Shown here: piece by piece, positions 41,403 through 50,526 of the stretch | Layout of the letters: each line of letters begins with the position of its first letter | Numbering within the stretch: position 1 is the stretch's first letter | NCBI GenBank assembly: GCA_903832735.1 | Contig: CAILCO010000032.1 | Location: 1-53,117 of the forward strand | Length of the DNA stretch: 53,117 nt | Origin: an uncultured Sterolibacterium sp. | GTDB lineage: Bacteria; Pseudomonadota; Gammaproteobacteria; Burkholderiales; Rhodocyclaceae | Direction of reading: 5' to 3' | Notes under the pieces: model-generated | The model's input: only the letters and a program-made list of their open reading frames with translations | Told to the model about the DNA's origin: nothing | Databases searched by the model: none | Program-made: the position numbers and the translations under genes

Positions 41403-42236
41403 ATGGACCAATCGCTGCCGCAAGACTGGATCGCGCTCTGCCTGCTGGTATTCGCGCTCGGCATGCGCCACGGTTTCGACGCCGATCATCTCGCCACCAT
41501 CGACGGCCTGACCCGTTTCAATGCCCGGAGCAATCCTCGTCTGGCGCGCATCTGCGGCGTGCTGTTTTCGCTCGGCCATGGCACGGTGGTGATCGGTTTC
41601 GCCCTGATCGTTGCCAATCTGGCGCAACGGTGGCAGATCCCGACATGGCTGGAGGCCTTCGGCGCCTGGGTCTCGATCGCATTCCTCGCGACGCTCGGGG
41701 TGATGAACCTGCATGCCGTGCTGAAGTGCAATCCCGATCAGGTGGTGATGCCGGTGGGTCTTAAGGGTAAGTTTCTCGGCCGTCTCACGCGCGCCGCCAG
41801 CCCCGGACTGATCGCGCTGGTCGGCGCGTTGTTCGCGCTGTCCTTCGATACCGTCAGCCAGGCGGCGCTGTTCGCGCTGACCGCGACCCAGTTCGGCGGC
41901 TGGCAGCACGCGCTGACGCTGGGCTTGCTGTTCATGCTCGGGATGCTGGTCACCGACGGCATCAACGGTTTCTGGATCTCGCGCCTGATCCTGCGCGCCG
42001 ACCAGATCGCGCGGGTCGCCTCGCGCGTCATGAGCCTGGTGGTCGCCGGCGTCAGCCTGCTGGTGGCGGCCTTCGGCCTGATGAAACTGACCGTGCCGGC
42101 GATCGATGCCTGGAGCGAAGGCAAAGAGTTGTACTTCGGCGCCGCCGTGGTGATGGTCGTCGCCGCCAGTTTCCTGATGGCCCTCTGGCTCACCCGGACT
42201 GCCGCGCCACTCGGAGTCGCGGTCGCGGCCGACTGA
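41403..42236 (+). CDS. hoxN: Nickel/cobalt transporter, NiCoT family (HoxN/NixA)
   Basis: A 277-residue permease with about eight membrane helices. The family signature HGFDADH occurs as GMRHGFDADHLATIDGLTR near residue 25; further NiCoT motifs are FSLGHGTVV (about 60) and LFALSFDTVSQAALFA (about 140-155). It takes up Ni2+ with high affinity for hydrogenase assembly. It has its own promoter, with an inverted repeat that may bind NikR. A separate smaller family (HupE/UreJ) is excluded by the HGFDADH motif. Confidence 0.93.
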   Translation: MDQSLPQDWIALCLLVFALGMRHGFDADHLATIDGLTRFNARSNPRLARICGVLFSLGHGTVVIGFALIVANLAQRWQIPTWLEAFGAWVSIAFLATLGVMNLHAVLKCNPDQVVMPVGLKGKFLGRLTRAASPGLIALVGALFALSFDTVSQAALFALTATQFGGWQHALTLGLLFMLGMLVTDGINGFWISRLILRADQIARVASRVMSLVVAGVSLLVAAFGLMKLTVPAIDAWSEGKELYFGAAVVMVVAASFLMALWLTRTAAPLGVAVAAD

Positions 42237-42266
42237 AGTCCAACGGACTGCCTGTAGGATGGATCC

Positions 42267-43340
42267 ATGGATCCGGGCAAACTCGACATTCGACTGACCT
42301 GCGCCGCCGGCCGTGTGGCCGGTGTCGCAATCGCCAGCAGTCGCGCATCGGCCGCCGTCCTGCTGCAGGGCCTGCCGGTGGCGCGGGCGGCGGCATTGCT
42401 GGCGCAACTCTTCACACTGTGCGGCCGGGCCCAGGGCGCGGCTGCGGCGGCTGCGTGCGGCGTCGCCCGGGAGGGTGGCGTGAGTTGCCATCTGGATGGG
42501 GCGATAGCCGCCGAGGCGGCGCAGGAGCATCTCTGGCGCCTGCTCGTCGACTGGCCGCGCGAACTCGGCCTGGAGTCGGCCATCAGCGTCTTCGCCCACT
42601 GGCGCCGCGCCCTGGCGGGCGACTGGCAAACGCTGCACGAATCTCGGTTCCTCGATTTCCTCGGCGGAGATCTGTTCGTCATGGCGCCGGATGCATGGCT
42701 GGGCATGACCACTGCGGAGGATTTCTCCGACTGGTGCTTCGCAGCTAAGGGATGGGCCGCGCAACTTTGCCGGCAACTCGCTGACGAGGGCAAGGGCGAA
42801 GCTCTCCTGCCCCCCGTGGTGCAACTTCCGGCCCTCGATTCCGTCGCCGCCGGGATGGATCGGCCCGAGCTTTCTCAAGTGTTTTCCGAGCGACCGACCT
42901 GGCAGGGGCTGCCGGCCGAGACCGGCGCCTACTCACGGCGCCAGGGCGATCCGTTGATCCGGGCGCTGGCGCCGCAGCCCCTCCTGGCGCGGCTGGTGGC
43001 ACGCCTGCAGGAATTGGCGGCGCTGGCCGTGAATGATGTCGCCCGGCCATTGCCCGGGACGGTGGCCGCGCAATCGCTGGGCGGTGACCGGGGGCGCGCC
43101 TTGGTCGAGACGGCGCGCGGTCTGCTGATGCACGAACTGCTCGTGGCGGACGGCAAGGTGGCGCGCTACGTCATCGTCGCACCGACCGAATGGAACTTTC
43201 ATCCCGAGGGTGCGCTGCCCTCGCTCCTGGTCGGGCGGTACTGCGCCACCGCCCTGCAGACGGCGGCGCTGGCACGCCGTGCCGTCCTGACCCTGGATCC
43301 CTGCGTGGCGCATGAGATTGCCGTCGATTGGCAAGACTGA
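42267..43340 (+). CDS. hupK: HupK/HoxV-like hydrogenase assembly protein
   Basis: A 357-residue protein distantly related to hydrogenase large subunits: VIVAPTEWNFHPEGALP and LDPCVAHEIAVDW near the C-terminus imitate the L2 region (which has DPCxxC), with the second Cys changed, and no L1 CxxC pair is seen. Such HupK/HoxV proteins act as scaffolds or transfer stations for the Fe(CN)2CO unit before delivery to the true large subunit, especially in oxygen-exposed cells. It follows the nickel permease by 30 nt in the same transcript. Assignment rests on size, context and the decayed L2 motif. Confidence 0.85.
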   Translation: MDPGKLDIRLTCAAGRVAGVAIASSRASAAVLLQGLPVARAAALLAQLFTLCGRAQGAAAAAACGVAREGGVSCHLDGAIAAEAAQEHLWRLLVDWPRELGLESAISVFAHWRRALAGDWQTLHESRFLDFLGGDLFVMAPDAWLGMTTAEDFSDWCFAAKGWAAQLCRQLADEGKGEALLPPVVQLPALDSVAAGMDRPELSQVFSERPTWQGLPAETGAYSRRQGDPLIRALAPQPLLARLVARLQELAALAVNDVARPLPGTVAAQSLGGDRGRALVETARGLLMHELLVADGKVARYVIVAPTEWNFHPEGALPSLLVGRYCATALQTAALARRAVLTLDPCVAHEIAVDWQD

Positions 43341-43515
43341 TGGCGGTTAATCACCGACTCGGCGCGATACCCGCACAACGAGTCAGTTGAATGGAAATTT
43401 GTAGCCTGCCTTATGTCGTTCCACTTTGCCGGCTGCTAGGGTGACCCAGTAGAGTAAAAATAGCCGAAGTTTTCGAGCGTGCTAGCATCATGCCTTCGTA
43501 AGCTTGGGGCAAAAC

Positions 43516-44076
43516 ATGATTCGCAAAAATCCGTCGGGGCATATCCCCGTCGTGCATGAATCAGCTTTCGTCGATCCGACCGCCATTCTCTGCGGCAAGG
43601 TGATCGTTCACGAAAATGTTTTCATCGGTCCTTACGCGGTAATCCGTGCTGACGAGGTGGATGAGGCCGGCGATATGGAGGCGATAGTCATTGGCGCCAA
43701 CTCAAACATTCAGGACGGCGTAGTGATTCACTGCAAGGCCGGTGGTGGCGTCATGATCGGTCGTTCCACATCGATTGCCCATCGTTCCATCGTGCATGGC
43801 CCCTGCACGGTCGGCGACAATGTCTTTATCGGATTTAATTCTGTGCTGTTCAATTGCTCGGTTGGCGACCGTTCCGTCGTGCGACACAACTCGGTGGTCG
43901 AAGGTTGTCATGTGCCGCCCGGCTTCCATATCCCTTCCACCACGAATGTGCATTCGGACGATGAACTAGCACGTATCAAGCCAGTGTCTGCCGACGTCGC
44001 CGACTTTTCCGAAAGTGTTACCCAGGCGAACCTTTCACTGGTGCGAGGCTACAATCGAATCCGGAACGAATTTTAG
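43516..44076 (+). CDS. Gamma-carbonic-anhydrase-like hexapeptide-repeat protein
   Basis: A 186-residue left-handed beta-helix protein. The ATG at 43516 is preferred; GGGG lies 6 nt upstream. Hexapeptide repeats run from about residue 15 to 140 (PTAILCGKVIVHENVFIGPYAVI, SIAHRSIVHGPCTVGDNVFIG). His residues in VVIHCKAGG and IAHRSIVHG match the three zinc ligands of gamma-class carbonic anhydrases such as CamH. It may hydrate CO2, or be a CaiE/PaaY-like thioesterase relative. It opens the gene group after a 175-bp gap with no recognisable signal. Confidence 0.85.
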   Translation: MIRKNPSGHIPVVHESAFVDPTAILCGKVIVHENVFIGPYAVIRADEVDEAGDMEAIVIGANSNIQDGVVIHCKAGGGVMIGRSTSIAHRSIVHGPCTVGDNVFIGFNSVLFNCSVGDRSVVRHNSVVEGCHVPPGFHIPSTTNVHSDDELARIKPVSADVADFSESVTQANLSLVRGYNRIRNEF

Positions 44077-44330
44077 GCCTCGAATTGTAGACCGATTGGA
44101 TGACCGGATTCACGCCGTGAACCACCTTGACTCCCAGCACGCCGGCGCGCGGCCGGCGGTCACTGGCGCATTTGCGTGAATCGAAATAGGGGTTGGAGAG
44201 ATTGTAGTTTACAAGCACGCTTGCGCTGCCGAGGATAGGCTCGCCAGCGAGCAGGCGGCCACGCCTGAATGAACTCAATCCGCACGCCGAACCTGCTGCG
44301 AATTGATCAACCGTTGAGGAAGGAGACAAC

Positions 44331-45299
44331 ATGAAACGCCGCCACCTGCTTCAGGCAACTGCAGCCATCGTCGCGCTGCCTCGCATCGGCTTTGCGCAGT
44401 CATATCCTTCGAGGTCGATTCGCTATATCGTGCCGGTCGCCGCTGGCGGCGGCAATGACATGATCGCGCGGGTGGTCACTCAGCGCTGGGGTGTGCTCCT
44501 CGGCCAGACCTTCATCGTCGAGAATCAAGGCGGCGGTGGTGGAGTCATCGCCAGCGTGACGACCGCGCGTGCCGCACCGGACGGTTACACGCTGATGCAA
44601 GGTTACGTGGCGACACACGGTACGACGCCGGCGACCCGGAGCATCCCGTATGATCCGATCAAGCAGTTCACGCCGATCGGGATGATAGGCGCGACGCCCA
44701 ATGTGCTGGTCGTCGATGCGAACCTGCCAGTGAAGACGGTCATGGAGTTCGTCGATTATGTGAAACGCAATCCGGATAAGGTGAGCTATGGCTCTGCCGG
44801 GGCGGGGTCTCTAACGCACATGACGATGGAACTGTTCAAGCAGGAAACGGGGACCATAATCCTGCACGTCCCTTACCGCGGCATCGCGCCTGCGATCAAC
44901 GACTTGTTGGGCGGGCGGACCCAGGCGATGTTCCCGGGCTTGGCAGCAGCCTTGCCGCACCTCCGTTCGGGGCGGATACGCGCTCTGGCGGTGACGGGCA
45001 AGGCACGCAGTGCTCAGCTCAGGGACGTTGCTACCATGGTGGAACTGGGTTTCAAGGGTTTCGATGCGATGCAGTGGTACGGCACTGTAGGGCCGGCAGG
45101 CATGGCGCCCGACGTGGTCAAGCGGCTGAACGAAACACAGGTGGCGGTGCTGAATACGGCTGAGTTGCGCAAGCAATTGTCGAGTGAAGCCGTCGAGCCG
45201 TGGCCCATGACGCCTGAGCAGTTCGGCGAATACATCCGCTCCGAGATAGCGCGCTGGACCGCGCTGGCCAAGGCGCGGAACATCCGGCTCGAAGAATGA
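44331..45299 (+). CDS. TctC-family (Bug) periplasmic solute-binding protein
   Basis: A 322-residue periplasmic receptor with an N-terminal signal (MKRRHLLQATAAIVALPRIGFA). The Bug-family pattern is clear: YPSRSIRYIVPVAAGGGNDMIAR, ARAAPDGYTLMQG, DPIKQFTPIGMIG, GSAGAGSLTHMTMELFKQETG, VPYRGIAPAINDLLGG. Such proteins bind carboxylates or related small molecules for tripartite tricarboxylate transporters. No tctA or tctB is nearby, as is common for the many orphan receptors of betaproteobacteria. A 254-bp gap precedes it. Confidence 0.9.
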   Translation: MKRRHLLQATAAIVALPRIGFAQSYPSRSIRYIVPVAAGGGNDMIARVVTQRWGVLLGQTFIVENQGGGGGVIASVTTARAAPDGYTLMQGYVATHGTTPATRSIPYDPIKQFTPIGMIGATPNVLVVDANLPVKTVMEFVDYVKRNPDKVSYGSAGAGSLTHMTMELFKQETGTIILHVPYRGIAPAINDLLGGRTQAMFPGLAAALPHLRSGRIRALAVTGKARSAQLRDVATMVELGFKGFDAMQWYGTVGPAGMAPDVVKRLNETQVAVLNTAELRKQLSSEAVEPWPMTPEQFGEYIRSEIARWTALAKARNIRLEE

Positions 45300-45361
45300 G
45301 CGGGCAAACCGACTCGAAACGCGAATGTCACGAGCGGCACGCAAATCAACAACAACCCTCA

Positions 45362-46441
45362 ATGAACAATATGACCCCTCTACGAATCGGCATCCTGAAC
45401 GGCGACGATATCGGCCACGAGATCGTGCCCGCTGCGGTTGAGATCAGCCGCGCCGCAGCTCAACTCCACGACGTCGCCATCGACTGGTTGCCGCTGCCGA
45501 TCGGCCGCTCAGCCCTCGACACGCACGGACACACGCTGCCGCCGGAAACACTTGCAGGGCTCACGACGCTCGACGGCTGGATACTCGGGCCCATTGGCCA
45601 CCGCGCCTATCCCCAGCTCGCCAACGCGATCAATCCTCACCCGATCTTGCGCAAGCAGTTCAACCTGTTCGCGAATGTCCGTCCTACCCGTTCCTACCCG
45701 GGCATCGGCTGTCTGTACGACGACGTGGACCTGGTGATCGTGCGCGAGAACAACGAAGGCTTCCAGCCCGACCGCAACATGGTTCTCGGTTCGGGCGAGT
45801 TCCGCCCCACAGACGAAGTGACGCTCTCGGTTCGCGTCATCACCCGCACCGGCAGCCGCCGCGTCGCACGCGCCGCGTTCGAACTGGCGCGGCAGCGGCG
45901 CCGGCATCTGACTTATGTGCACAAGGACACCGTGTTCAAGTTGAGCTGCGGCATGTTCGTGGAAGAGTGCCTCAAGCTCGTGCCCGAGTATCCCGACGTG
46001 CTGGTGGACGATGTGATCGTGGACACCTTTGCGATGCGCCTGGTGCGCGATCCCCAGTCGTTCGACGTCGTCGTCACGACCAACATGTTCGGCGACATCC
46101 TTTCCGATGAAGCGGCCGGCCTGGTCGGCGGCCTGGGCATGGCGCCGGGGCTGTGCATCGGCGACGGCGACGTCGTGATGGCCCAGGCCACGCATGGTTC
46201 CGCGCCCGACATCGCCGGCCGGGGTATTGCCAATCCTTACGCCATGATGGAGTCGACGCGGATGATGTTCGACTGGCTCGGGCATAGCCGCGGCAACGAC
46301 GGCGCGGTACGGATGGCCGCTTCGATGTCTCGCGCCATCACCGAAGCCCTGGCGATTGAGGCGGCGCGCACCGGCGACATCCGCGGCACGGGCAACACGG
46401 TCACGATGACCCAGGCCGTGCTCCGCAGTTTGCGCGCCTGA
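45362..46441 (+). CDS. Isocitrate/isopropylmalate/tartrate dehydrogenase family protein
   Basis: A 359-residue decarboxylating hydroxy-acid dehydrogenase. The frame opens at 45296 (overlapping the tctC stop), but MNNMTPLRIGILNGDDIGHE at 45362 is the usual family start. Conserved motifs are NGDDIGHEIVPA, VRENNEGFQPDRNM, the catalytic Lys in YVHKDTVFKLS, VDTFAMRLVRDP with TTNMFGDILSDEAAGLVGGLG for metal binding, and the nucleotide site ATHGSAPDIAGRGIANP. The substrate cannot be fixed from sequence; the neighbouring carboxylate receptor suggests a malate- or tartrate-like acid. It is probably co-transcribed with that receptor. Confidence 0.88.
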   Translation: MNNMTPLRIGILNGDDIGHEIVPAAVEISRAAAQLHDVAIDWLPLPIGRSALDTHGHTLPPETLAGLTTLDGWILGPIGHRAYPQLANAINPHPILRKQFNLFANVRPTRSYPGIGCLYDDVDLVIVRENNEGFQPDRNMVLGSGEFRPTDEVTLSVRVITRTGSRRVARAAFELARQRRRHLTYVHKDTVFKLSCGMFVEECLKLVPEYPDVLVDDVIVDTFAMRLVRDPQSFDVVVTTNMFGDILSDEAAGLVGGLGMAPGLCIGDGDVVMAQATHGSAPDIAGRGIANPYAMMESTRMMFDWLGHSRGNDGAVRMAASMSRAITEALAIEAARTGDIRGTGNTVTMTQAVLRSLRA

Positions 46442-46502
46442 CTGGCAGCCCATTGACGCGGCGTTGCGCTGACCAAGCCTGATAAGGACAACCCAACAAA
46501 TC

Positions 46503-47522
46503 ATGTTTCTATCGAAAACAGATGCGTGCGAGACTGGCGATTCGGCGGAGCTGGCCATGCTCGATATCTACATGCCCATGATGAAGTCGGCGGCCATCAT
46601 CTCCGCCGGGCGCCTGGGGCTGTTCGAGGCGCTCGCCAATGGGCCCCTTGAGCTTTCCCTCTTGGCCGAGAAGATTCATTCGAGTCCTCAGGGCACCGCT
46701 ACCCTGGCCGATTTTTTGGTGGCGGTGGGTTACCTGGAGAAGCAGGGCGAGTTCTTTACCAACGCGGCAAGCACACAACGCTGGTTCACCAGTGTCGGCC
46801 AGGTTGATTACACGCCAGGCTTGTTGTGGACGCAAGAGGCCTGGTCCATGATGGGAACCCTTAGCGATGCGGTACGAAGTGGCGCACCGGAGCAAACGCT
46901 TTGGGACACGATGGTGGAAAAGCCCCACCTCGGTCAGTTGTTCGCTTCTTACATGGGCGCATTTGCGTTGGATCTGGGCCCCGATCTCCTCAAGCATGTG
47001 CCCGTCGCACCTCGGCATCTTCGCTTGCTTGACTTGGGAGGATCGCATGGCCTGCATTCGATCCGGTTTTGCCAGCGTTATTCGCATCTCAGCGCGGTCA
47101 TCGTCGATCTGCCAAGCGCCCTGATGGAAACCGGTTCGACCATCGAAAAATTGCAACTGTCAGACCGGATTCGCATGAGCCCGGGCAATCTGCTGGACCA
47201 CGACTGGGGCCGCGGCCTCGACTTGGTGTTTTATCTCTCGGTTGCCCACAACCATACCGCGGAGGAAAATCGCCTGGTCATCCAGCGGATCGGTGAATCT
47301 CTCAATCCAGGGGGCTTGCTGGTGATTCATGAATACCTTGCGGAAACCCAGCTCAGTCAATTTCACGCCGCGTTTCGTCTGACACTACTGCTTGAGACCG
47401 GGACGCAAATCTATCGCCATGAAGATTATTCCAATTGGTTGACGACAGCCGGATTTACCTCGGTCTCGCGTATTGACCTGGATCCGCGAGAAAAAGGTTC
47501 GCTGATACTGGCACGGCGTTAG
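46503..47522 (+). CDS. SAM-dependent O-methyltransferase (plant/fungal OMT type)
   Basis: A 339-residue methyltransferase with an N-terminal winged-helix dimerisation domain (about 20-100, MMKSAAIISAGRLGLFEALANG) and a C-terminal Rossmann domain. The SAM-binding glycine motif is LLDLGGSHGLHSIRF (about 175-190), followed by VIVDLPSALMET. It resembles acetylserotonin/hydroxyneurosporene O-methyltransferase proteins. The substrate is unknown. It follows the dehydrogenase by 61 nt. Confidence 0.88.
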   Translation: MFLSKTDACETGDSAELAMLDIYMPMMKSAAIISAGRLGLFEALANGPLELSLLAEKIHSSPQGTATLADFLVAVGYLEKQGEFFTNAASTQRWFTSVGQVDYTPGLLWTQEAWSMMGTLSDAVRSGAPEQTLWDTMVEKPHLGQLFASYMGAFALDLGPDLLKHVPVAPRHLRLLDLGGSHGLHSIRFCQRYSHLSAVIVDLPSALMETGSTIEKLQLSDRIRMSPGNLLDHDWGRGLDLVFYLSVAHNHTAEENRLVIQRIGESLNPGGLLVIHEYLAETQLSQFHAAFRLTLLLETGTQIYRHEDYSNWLTTAGFTSVSRIDLDPREKGSLILARR

Positions 47523-47559
47523 CGTAGGCTAGCGCGCTGGTCAGGTTCGAGCGCCCAAG

Positions 47560-47757
47560 CTATTGATACTTTTTGTAGACGGCCCTGGCGTCCTGATGAG
47601 CGCGCGCCAGCGTGCAGATCGATGGATCGTCATCGTGTCCGCTGAAGAAATCGTCAGCCTGGGCGCGCATCACCATCGCGATCGCCGCCTCGTCGCTGAC
47701 TCCGTAATTTTCCGTGATCAAAGTGCTTACTTCGTCGAGATGTTCTTCGTAGGTCAT
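47560..47757 (-). CDS. Small conserved-type hypothetical protein
   Basis: A 65-residue helical, acidic protein starting MTYEEHLDEVSTLITENYGVSD; an in-frame ATG 57 nt upstream would add a basic, unlikely N-terminus. The segment AIAMVMRAQADDFFSGHDDDPSI has the look of small stress or phage-related proteins in betaproteobacteria, but I cannot name a family. It lies just downstream of xerD on the same strand. Confidence 0.6.
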   Translation of the reverse strand: MTYEEHLDEVSTLITENYGVSDEAAIAMVMRAQADDFFSGHDDDPSICTLARAHQDARAVYKKYQ

Positions 47758-47821
47758 TTTCGCTCGCGTCGCTTCTCGTCGTGGTCGGAGGATTTTATCC
47801 CGGTTCGGCGACACTAATTCT

Positions 47822-48736
47822 CTAGCCCCTGGGGTGATGCGTCGCGTGCAATTGCTTCAAGCGTTCGCGGGCGACATGGGTGTAGATCTGCGTGGTCGAG
47901 ATGTCGGCATGGCCGAGCAGCAGTTGCACGACGCGCAGGTCGGCGCCGTGGTTGATGAGATGGGTGGCGAAGGCGTGGCGCAGCACGTGCGGCGAGATCG
48001 GCTTGGTGATGCCGGCCGTCGCCGCGTGGCGCTTGATCCGGGTCCAGAACATCTGCCGGGAAAGGCCGCTGCGCCGCGCGCTGACGAAGACTTCGTCGCC
48101 GCTGCCGCCCTTGAGCAGCGCCGGCCGCGCTTCATGGAGATAGCGGGTCAGCCAGTCGACCGCGATTTCGCCCAGCGGCACCAGGCGAGTCTTGTCGCCC
48201 TTGCCCAGGACGCGAACGACGCCGTCGCCCAGGTTCAGTTCGAACAATCGCAACTTGACCAGTTCCGAGACGCGCAGACCGGCGGCATAGAGCAGTTCCA
48301 GCATGGCCCGGTCGCGCAGCCCGATCGGGCGGCCAACATCCGGTGCGGCGAGCAGATTTTCCACGTCCGCTTCCGACAGCGTCCTGGGAAAGCGCTGCGG
48401 CATCCGCGGCTGCTCGATGTTCAGCATCGGGTCGCTGTGCACGCCACCATGAGCGAGCAGGAACCGGTACAGGCGGCGTAGCGCCGCCTGTAGGCGACGC
48501 TGGCTGGAGGCCTTGGGCTGTTCCGCCCTGGGCCGGTCGTGGAGATGGGCGAGGTAGGCCTTGATGTCGTGGGCCTCGACCGCGATCAGCGAGTGGCCGC
48601 AGCCGCTTGTCGCCAGCCAGTCGGCGAACAGGGCGAGGTCGCTGCGGTAGGCGGCCAGCGTGTTCTTCGCCAGTCCGTCCTCCAGCCAGAGGGCATCGCA
48701 GAACTGGTCGAGCAGTTTGGCGTCAACGGAGTTCAT
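47822..48736 (-). CDS. xerD: Tyrosine recombinase XerD
   Basis: A 304-residue recombinase that, with XerC, resolves chromosome dimers at dif under FtsK control. The N-terminal core-binding domain (about 1-105) is followed by the catalytic residues: Arg in [11 protein letters not shown], Lys in [12 protein letters not shown], His-x-x-Arg in [14 protein letters not shown], His in [11 protein letters not shown] and the nucleophile Tyr in IYTHV. The length and sequence are those of the housekeeping protein and not of an element integrase. It overlaps the alkyltransferase gene by 14 nt. Confidence 0.95.
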   Translation of the reverse strand: MNSVDAKLLDQFCDALWLEDGLAKNTLAAYRSDLALFADWLATSGCGHSLIAVEAHDIKAYLAHLHDRPRAEQPKASSQRRLQAALRRLYRFLLAHGGVHSDPMLNIEQPRMPQRFPRTLSEADVENLLAAPDVGRPIGLRDRAMLELLYAAGLRVSELVKLRLFELNLGDGVVRVLGKGDKTRLVPLGEIAVDWLTRYLHEARPALLKGGSGDEVFVSARRSGLSRQMFWTRIKRHAATAGITKPISPHVLRHAFATHLINHGADLRVVQLLLGHADISTTQIYTHVARERLKQLHATHHPRG

Positions 48737-49193
48737 GTTCCAGCAGCCAGCGTTTGATTGCCAGAAGCAGGCCGCCGCGCTCGCGGGCGAAGCCGCCCAG
48801 CGCGCCGCCCGCCGCGATGACGCGGTGGCAGGGAACGACGATAGGATAGGGATTGGCGCCGCAGGCGCCGCCCACAGCGCGCGGTCCAGTGGCGAGGCCT
48901 TTGGCCAGTTCGCCGTAGGTGCGCGTTTGGCTCGGCGGGATCAGCGCAATCCTTTCCCAAACGCGGCGCTGGAAGGGCGTTCCGGCAGGCGCAAGCGGCA
49001 GGCCCAGTTCGAATGCCGGATCCTTCAGGTAGGCGCGCAACTGGCGCACCGCCTCCATCGCCAGCAGGGTTCTGGGGGCCTGTTCGGCGCGGGCTTCGAG
49101 AAAGTCTATGCCGAGGATCTCATCGTTATTGCAGTTGACGCCCAGCGCGAAGCCTGGCGCGGCGACGACGGCTTGATAGACTTGTTCATTCAT
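48723..49193 (-). CDS. ogt: Methylated-DNA-[protein]-cysteine S-methyltransferase
   Basis: A 156-residue suicide repair protein that takes alkyl groups from O6-alkylguanine in DNA. The active-site PCHRV is in IVVPCHRVIAAGGALGGFA (Cys at about residue 124), and the helix-turn-helix with the recognition Arg is in PPSQTRTYGELAKGLAT. The single-domain length fits Ogt and not the Ada fusion. Its 3' end overlaps xerD. Confidence 0.95.
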   Translation of the reverse strand: MNEQVYQAVVAAPGFALGVNCNNDEILGIDFLEARAEQAPRTLLAMEAVRQLRAYLKDPAFELGLPLAPAGTPFQRRVWERIALIPPSQTRTYGELAKGLATGPRAVGGACGANPYPIVVPCHRVIAAGGALGGFARERGGLLLAIKRWLLEHELR

Positions 49194-49464
49194 GGTCTTC
49201 TCGGAGGACGCGACGGGTAAAGTATAGATCAGTCGAAGTCATCTTTCCTCGATGCGGGCGCAGCCACTGCCTCGCCGCATCATTTCAGTGGTTCTTGCCG
49301 TGATAGGATTTGCCCAGGGAGAGAACAAACTGAACAACAATAGTCGGGCACAGGCTACATCGCTCCCTAGAAATCATCGTAAAATTTGGCCATCGAACCC
49401 GGTCCTCAGTTGCGCAGGCTCGTATTGATTCACTTTCAACACGCTTGAAACCAGGAGAGCATCT

Positions 49465-50439
49465 ATGAAATGCCAACACCTATTGAAGGGTCTGCTGGCT
49501 GCGGCAGGACTAGTTATTGGAACTTTGGCAATTGCTCAGACGTGGCCGACAAAGAATTTGACCATGGTTGTACCTTGGCCCCCTGGTGGCCCTACTGATT
49601 ATGCGGCACGGCCATTATCAAAGGGACTTCAAGAGGCGTTCAACAAATCGGTTATTGTTGAATACAAGCCTGGGGCCAGCGGCAACATTGGTAGTGATTT
49701 TGTGGCGAAAGTGGCTCCGGACGGTTATACCATCCTCGTCACAGCAAGCTCTCCGATTGTTATCAATCAGTTTCTCTACAAAAAGATGCCCTTCGATGGC
49801 CAGAGGGATCTGGCGCCAGTGACCAACCTTCTTCGGGTGCCTCAGGTGCTTGTTGTCCATCCTTCTGTTCCGGCAAAAAACTTGCAGGAACTAAGGGCCT
49901 TCATCAATAGTAAAAATGGAAATTTTGCGTGGGCGTCCGCCGGCAATGGAACGCCCCAGCACATGACGGGTGAACTTTTCAGAACAACGGCAAAGCTGGA
50001 AATGCAGCACATTCCTTACAAAGGATCTGCCCCTGCCATCACAGATCTGCTGGGTGGGCATGTGCTCATGATGTTTGACAGCACTATCGCCATCATGCCC
50101 CATATTAAGTCAGGGAATGTCCGTCCCATTGCGGTCTCGGGAGCGAAGCGTTCTCCCCAGCTTCCTGATGTGCCGACTTTCGCCGAAGCCGGTCTTCCTG
50201 GCGTGGAAGCCTATGGCTGGTACGGAATGTTTGTGCCGGCCAAGACGCCTGTTGAAATCATCAATAAGCTCAACGAAGCAGCCTTGAAATTCATGAAGAC
50301 GCCTGAGTATCAAAAGGTACTCACGGATACGGGGTCAGACTATGTTGGCGATACGCCTAAGAATTTTGCAGCGTTCATAAAGGCTGAAGCGATTAAGTGG
50401 GAGAAAGTCGCAAAACAAACTGGCGCGACCCTTGATTGA
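49465..50439 (+). CDS. TctC-family (Bug) periplasmic solute-binding protein, second copy
   Basis: A 324-residue receptor with a Sec signal peptide (MKCQHLLKGLLAAAGLVIGTLAIA, cut after about residue 24). It shows the family motifs WPTKNLTMVVPWPPGGPTD, KVAPDGYTILVTASSP, PFDGQRDLAPVTNL, ASAGNGTPQHMTGELF, IPYKGSAPAITDLLGG. The start has AGGAGAGC before the ATG. The gene is visibly poorer in G+C than its neighbours and uses many A/T-ending codons, which suggests acquisition from another source. No tctAB genes are adjacent. Confidence 0.9.
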   Translation: MKCQHLLKGLLAAAGLVIGTLAIAQTWPTKNLTMVVPWPPGGPTDYAARPLSKGLQEAFNKSVIVEYKPGASGNIGSDFVAKVAPDGYTILVTASSPIVINQFLYKKMPFDGQRDLAPVTNLLRVPQVLVVHPSVPAKNLQELRAFINSKNGNFAWASAGNGTPQHMTGELFRTTAKLEMQHIPYKGSAPAITDLLGGHVLMMFDSTIAIMPHIKSGNVRPIAVSGAKRSPQLPDVPTFAEAGLPGVEAYGWYGMFVPAKTPVEIINKLNEAALKFMKTPEYQKVLTDTGSDYVGDTPKNFAAFIKAEAIKWEKVAKQTGATLD

Positions 50440-50526
50440 TTGCAAGACAAGGCAATCAAAATCTCTTGCCCATGTGCGCAACGGGACGAACTCCTGGCGC
50501 ACTGGACGATCTTCATTGTATAGGGG

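Noticed and set aside
41292-42878. 528-codon open frame on the minus strand across the nickel permease and hupK genes
   Set aside because: Antisense to a clear NiCoT permease; composition (His, Gln, Arg, Gly) is that of a shadow frame.
44018-44332. Minus-strand frame with protein-like stretches (VLVNYNLSNPYF, VKVVHGVNPVIQSVYN) in the gap before tctC
   Set aside because: It overlaps the carbonic-anhydrase-like gene and has no good start. It could be a fragment of a lost gene, but one short stretch is too little evidence.
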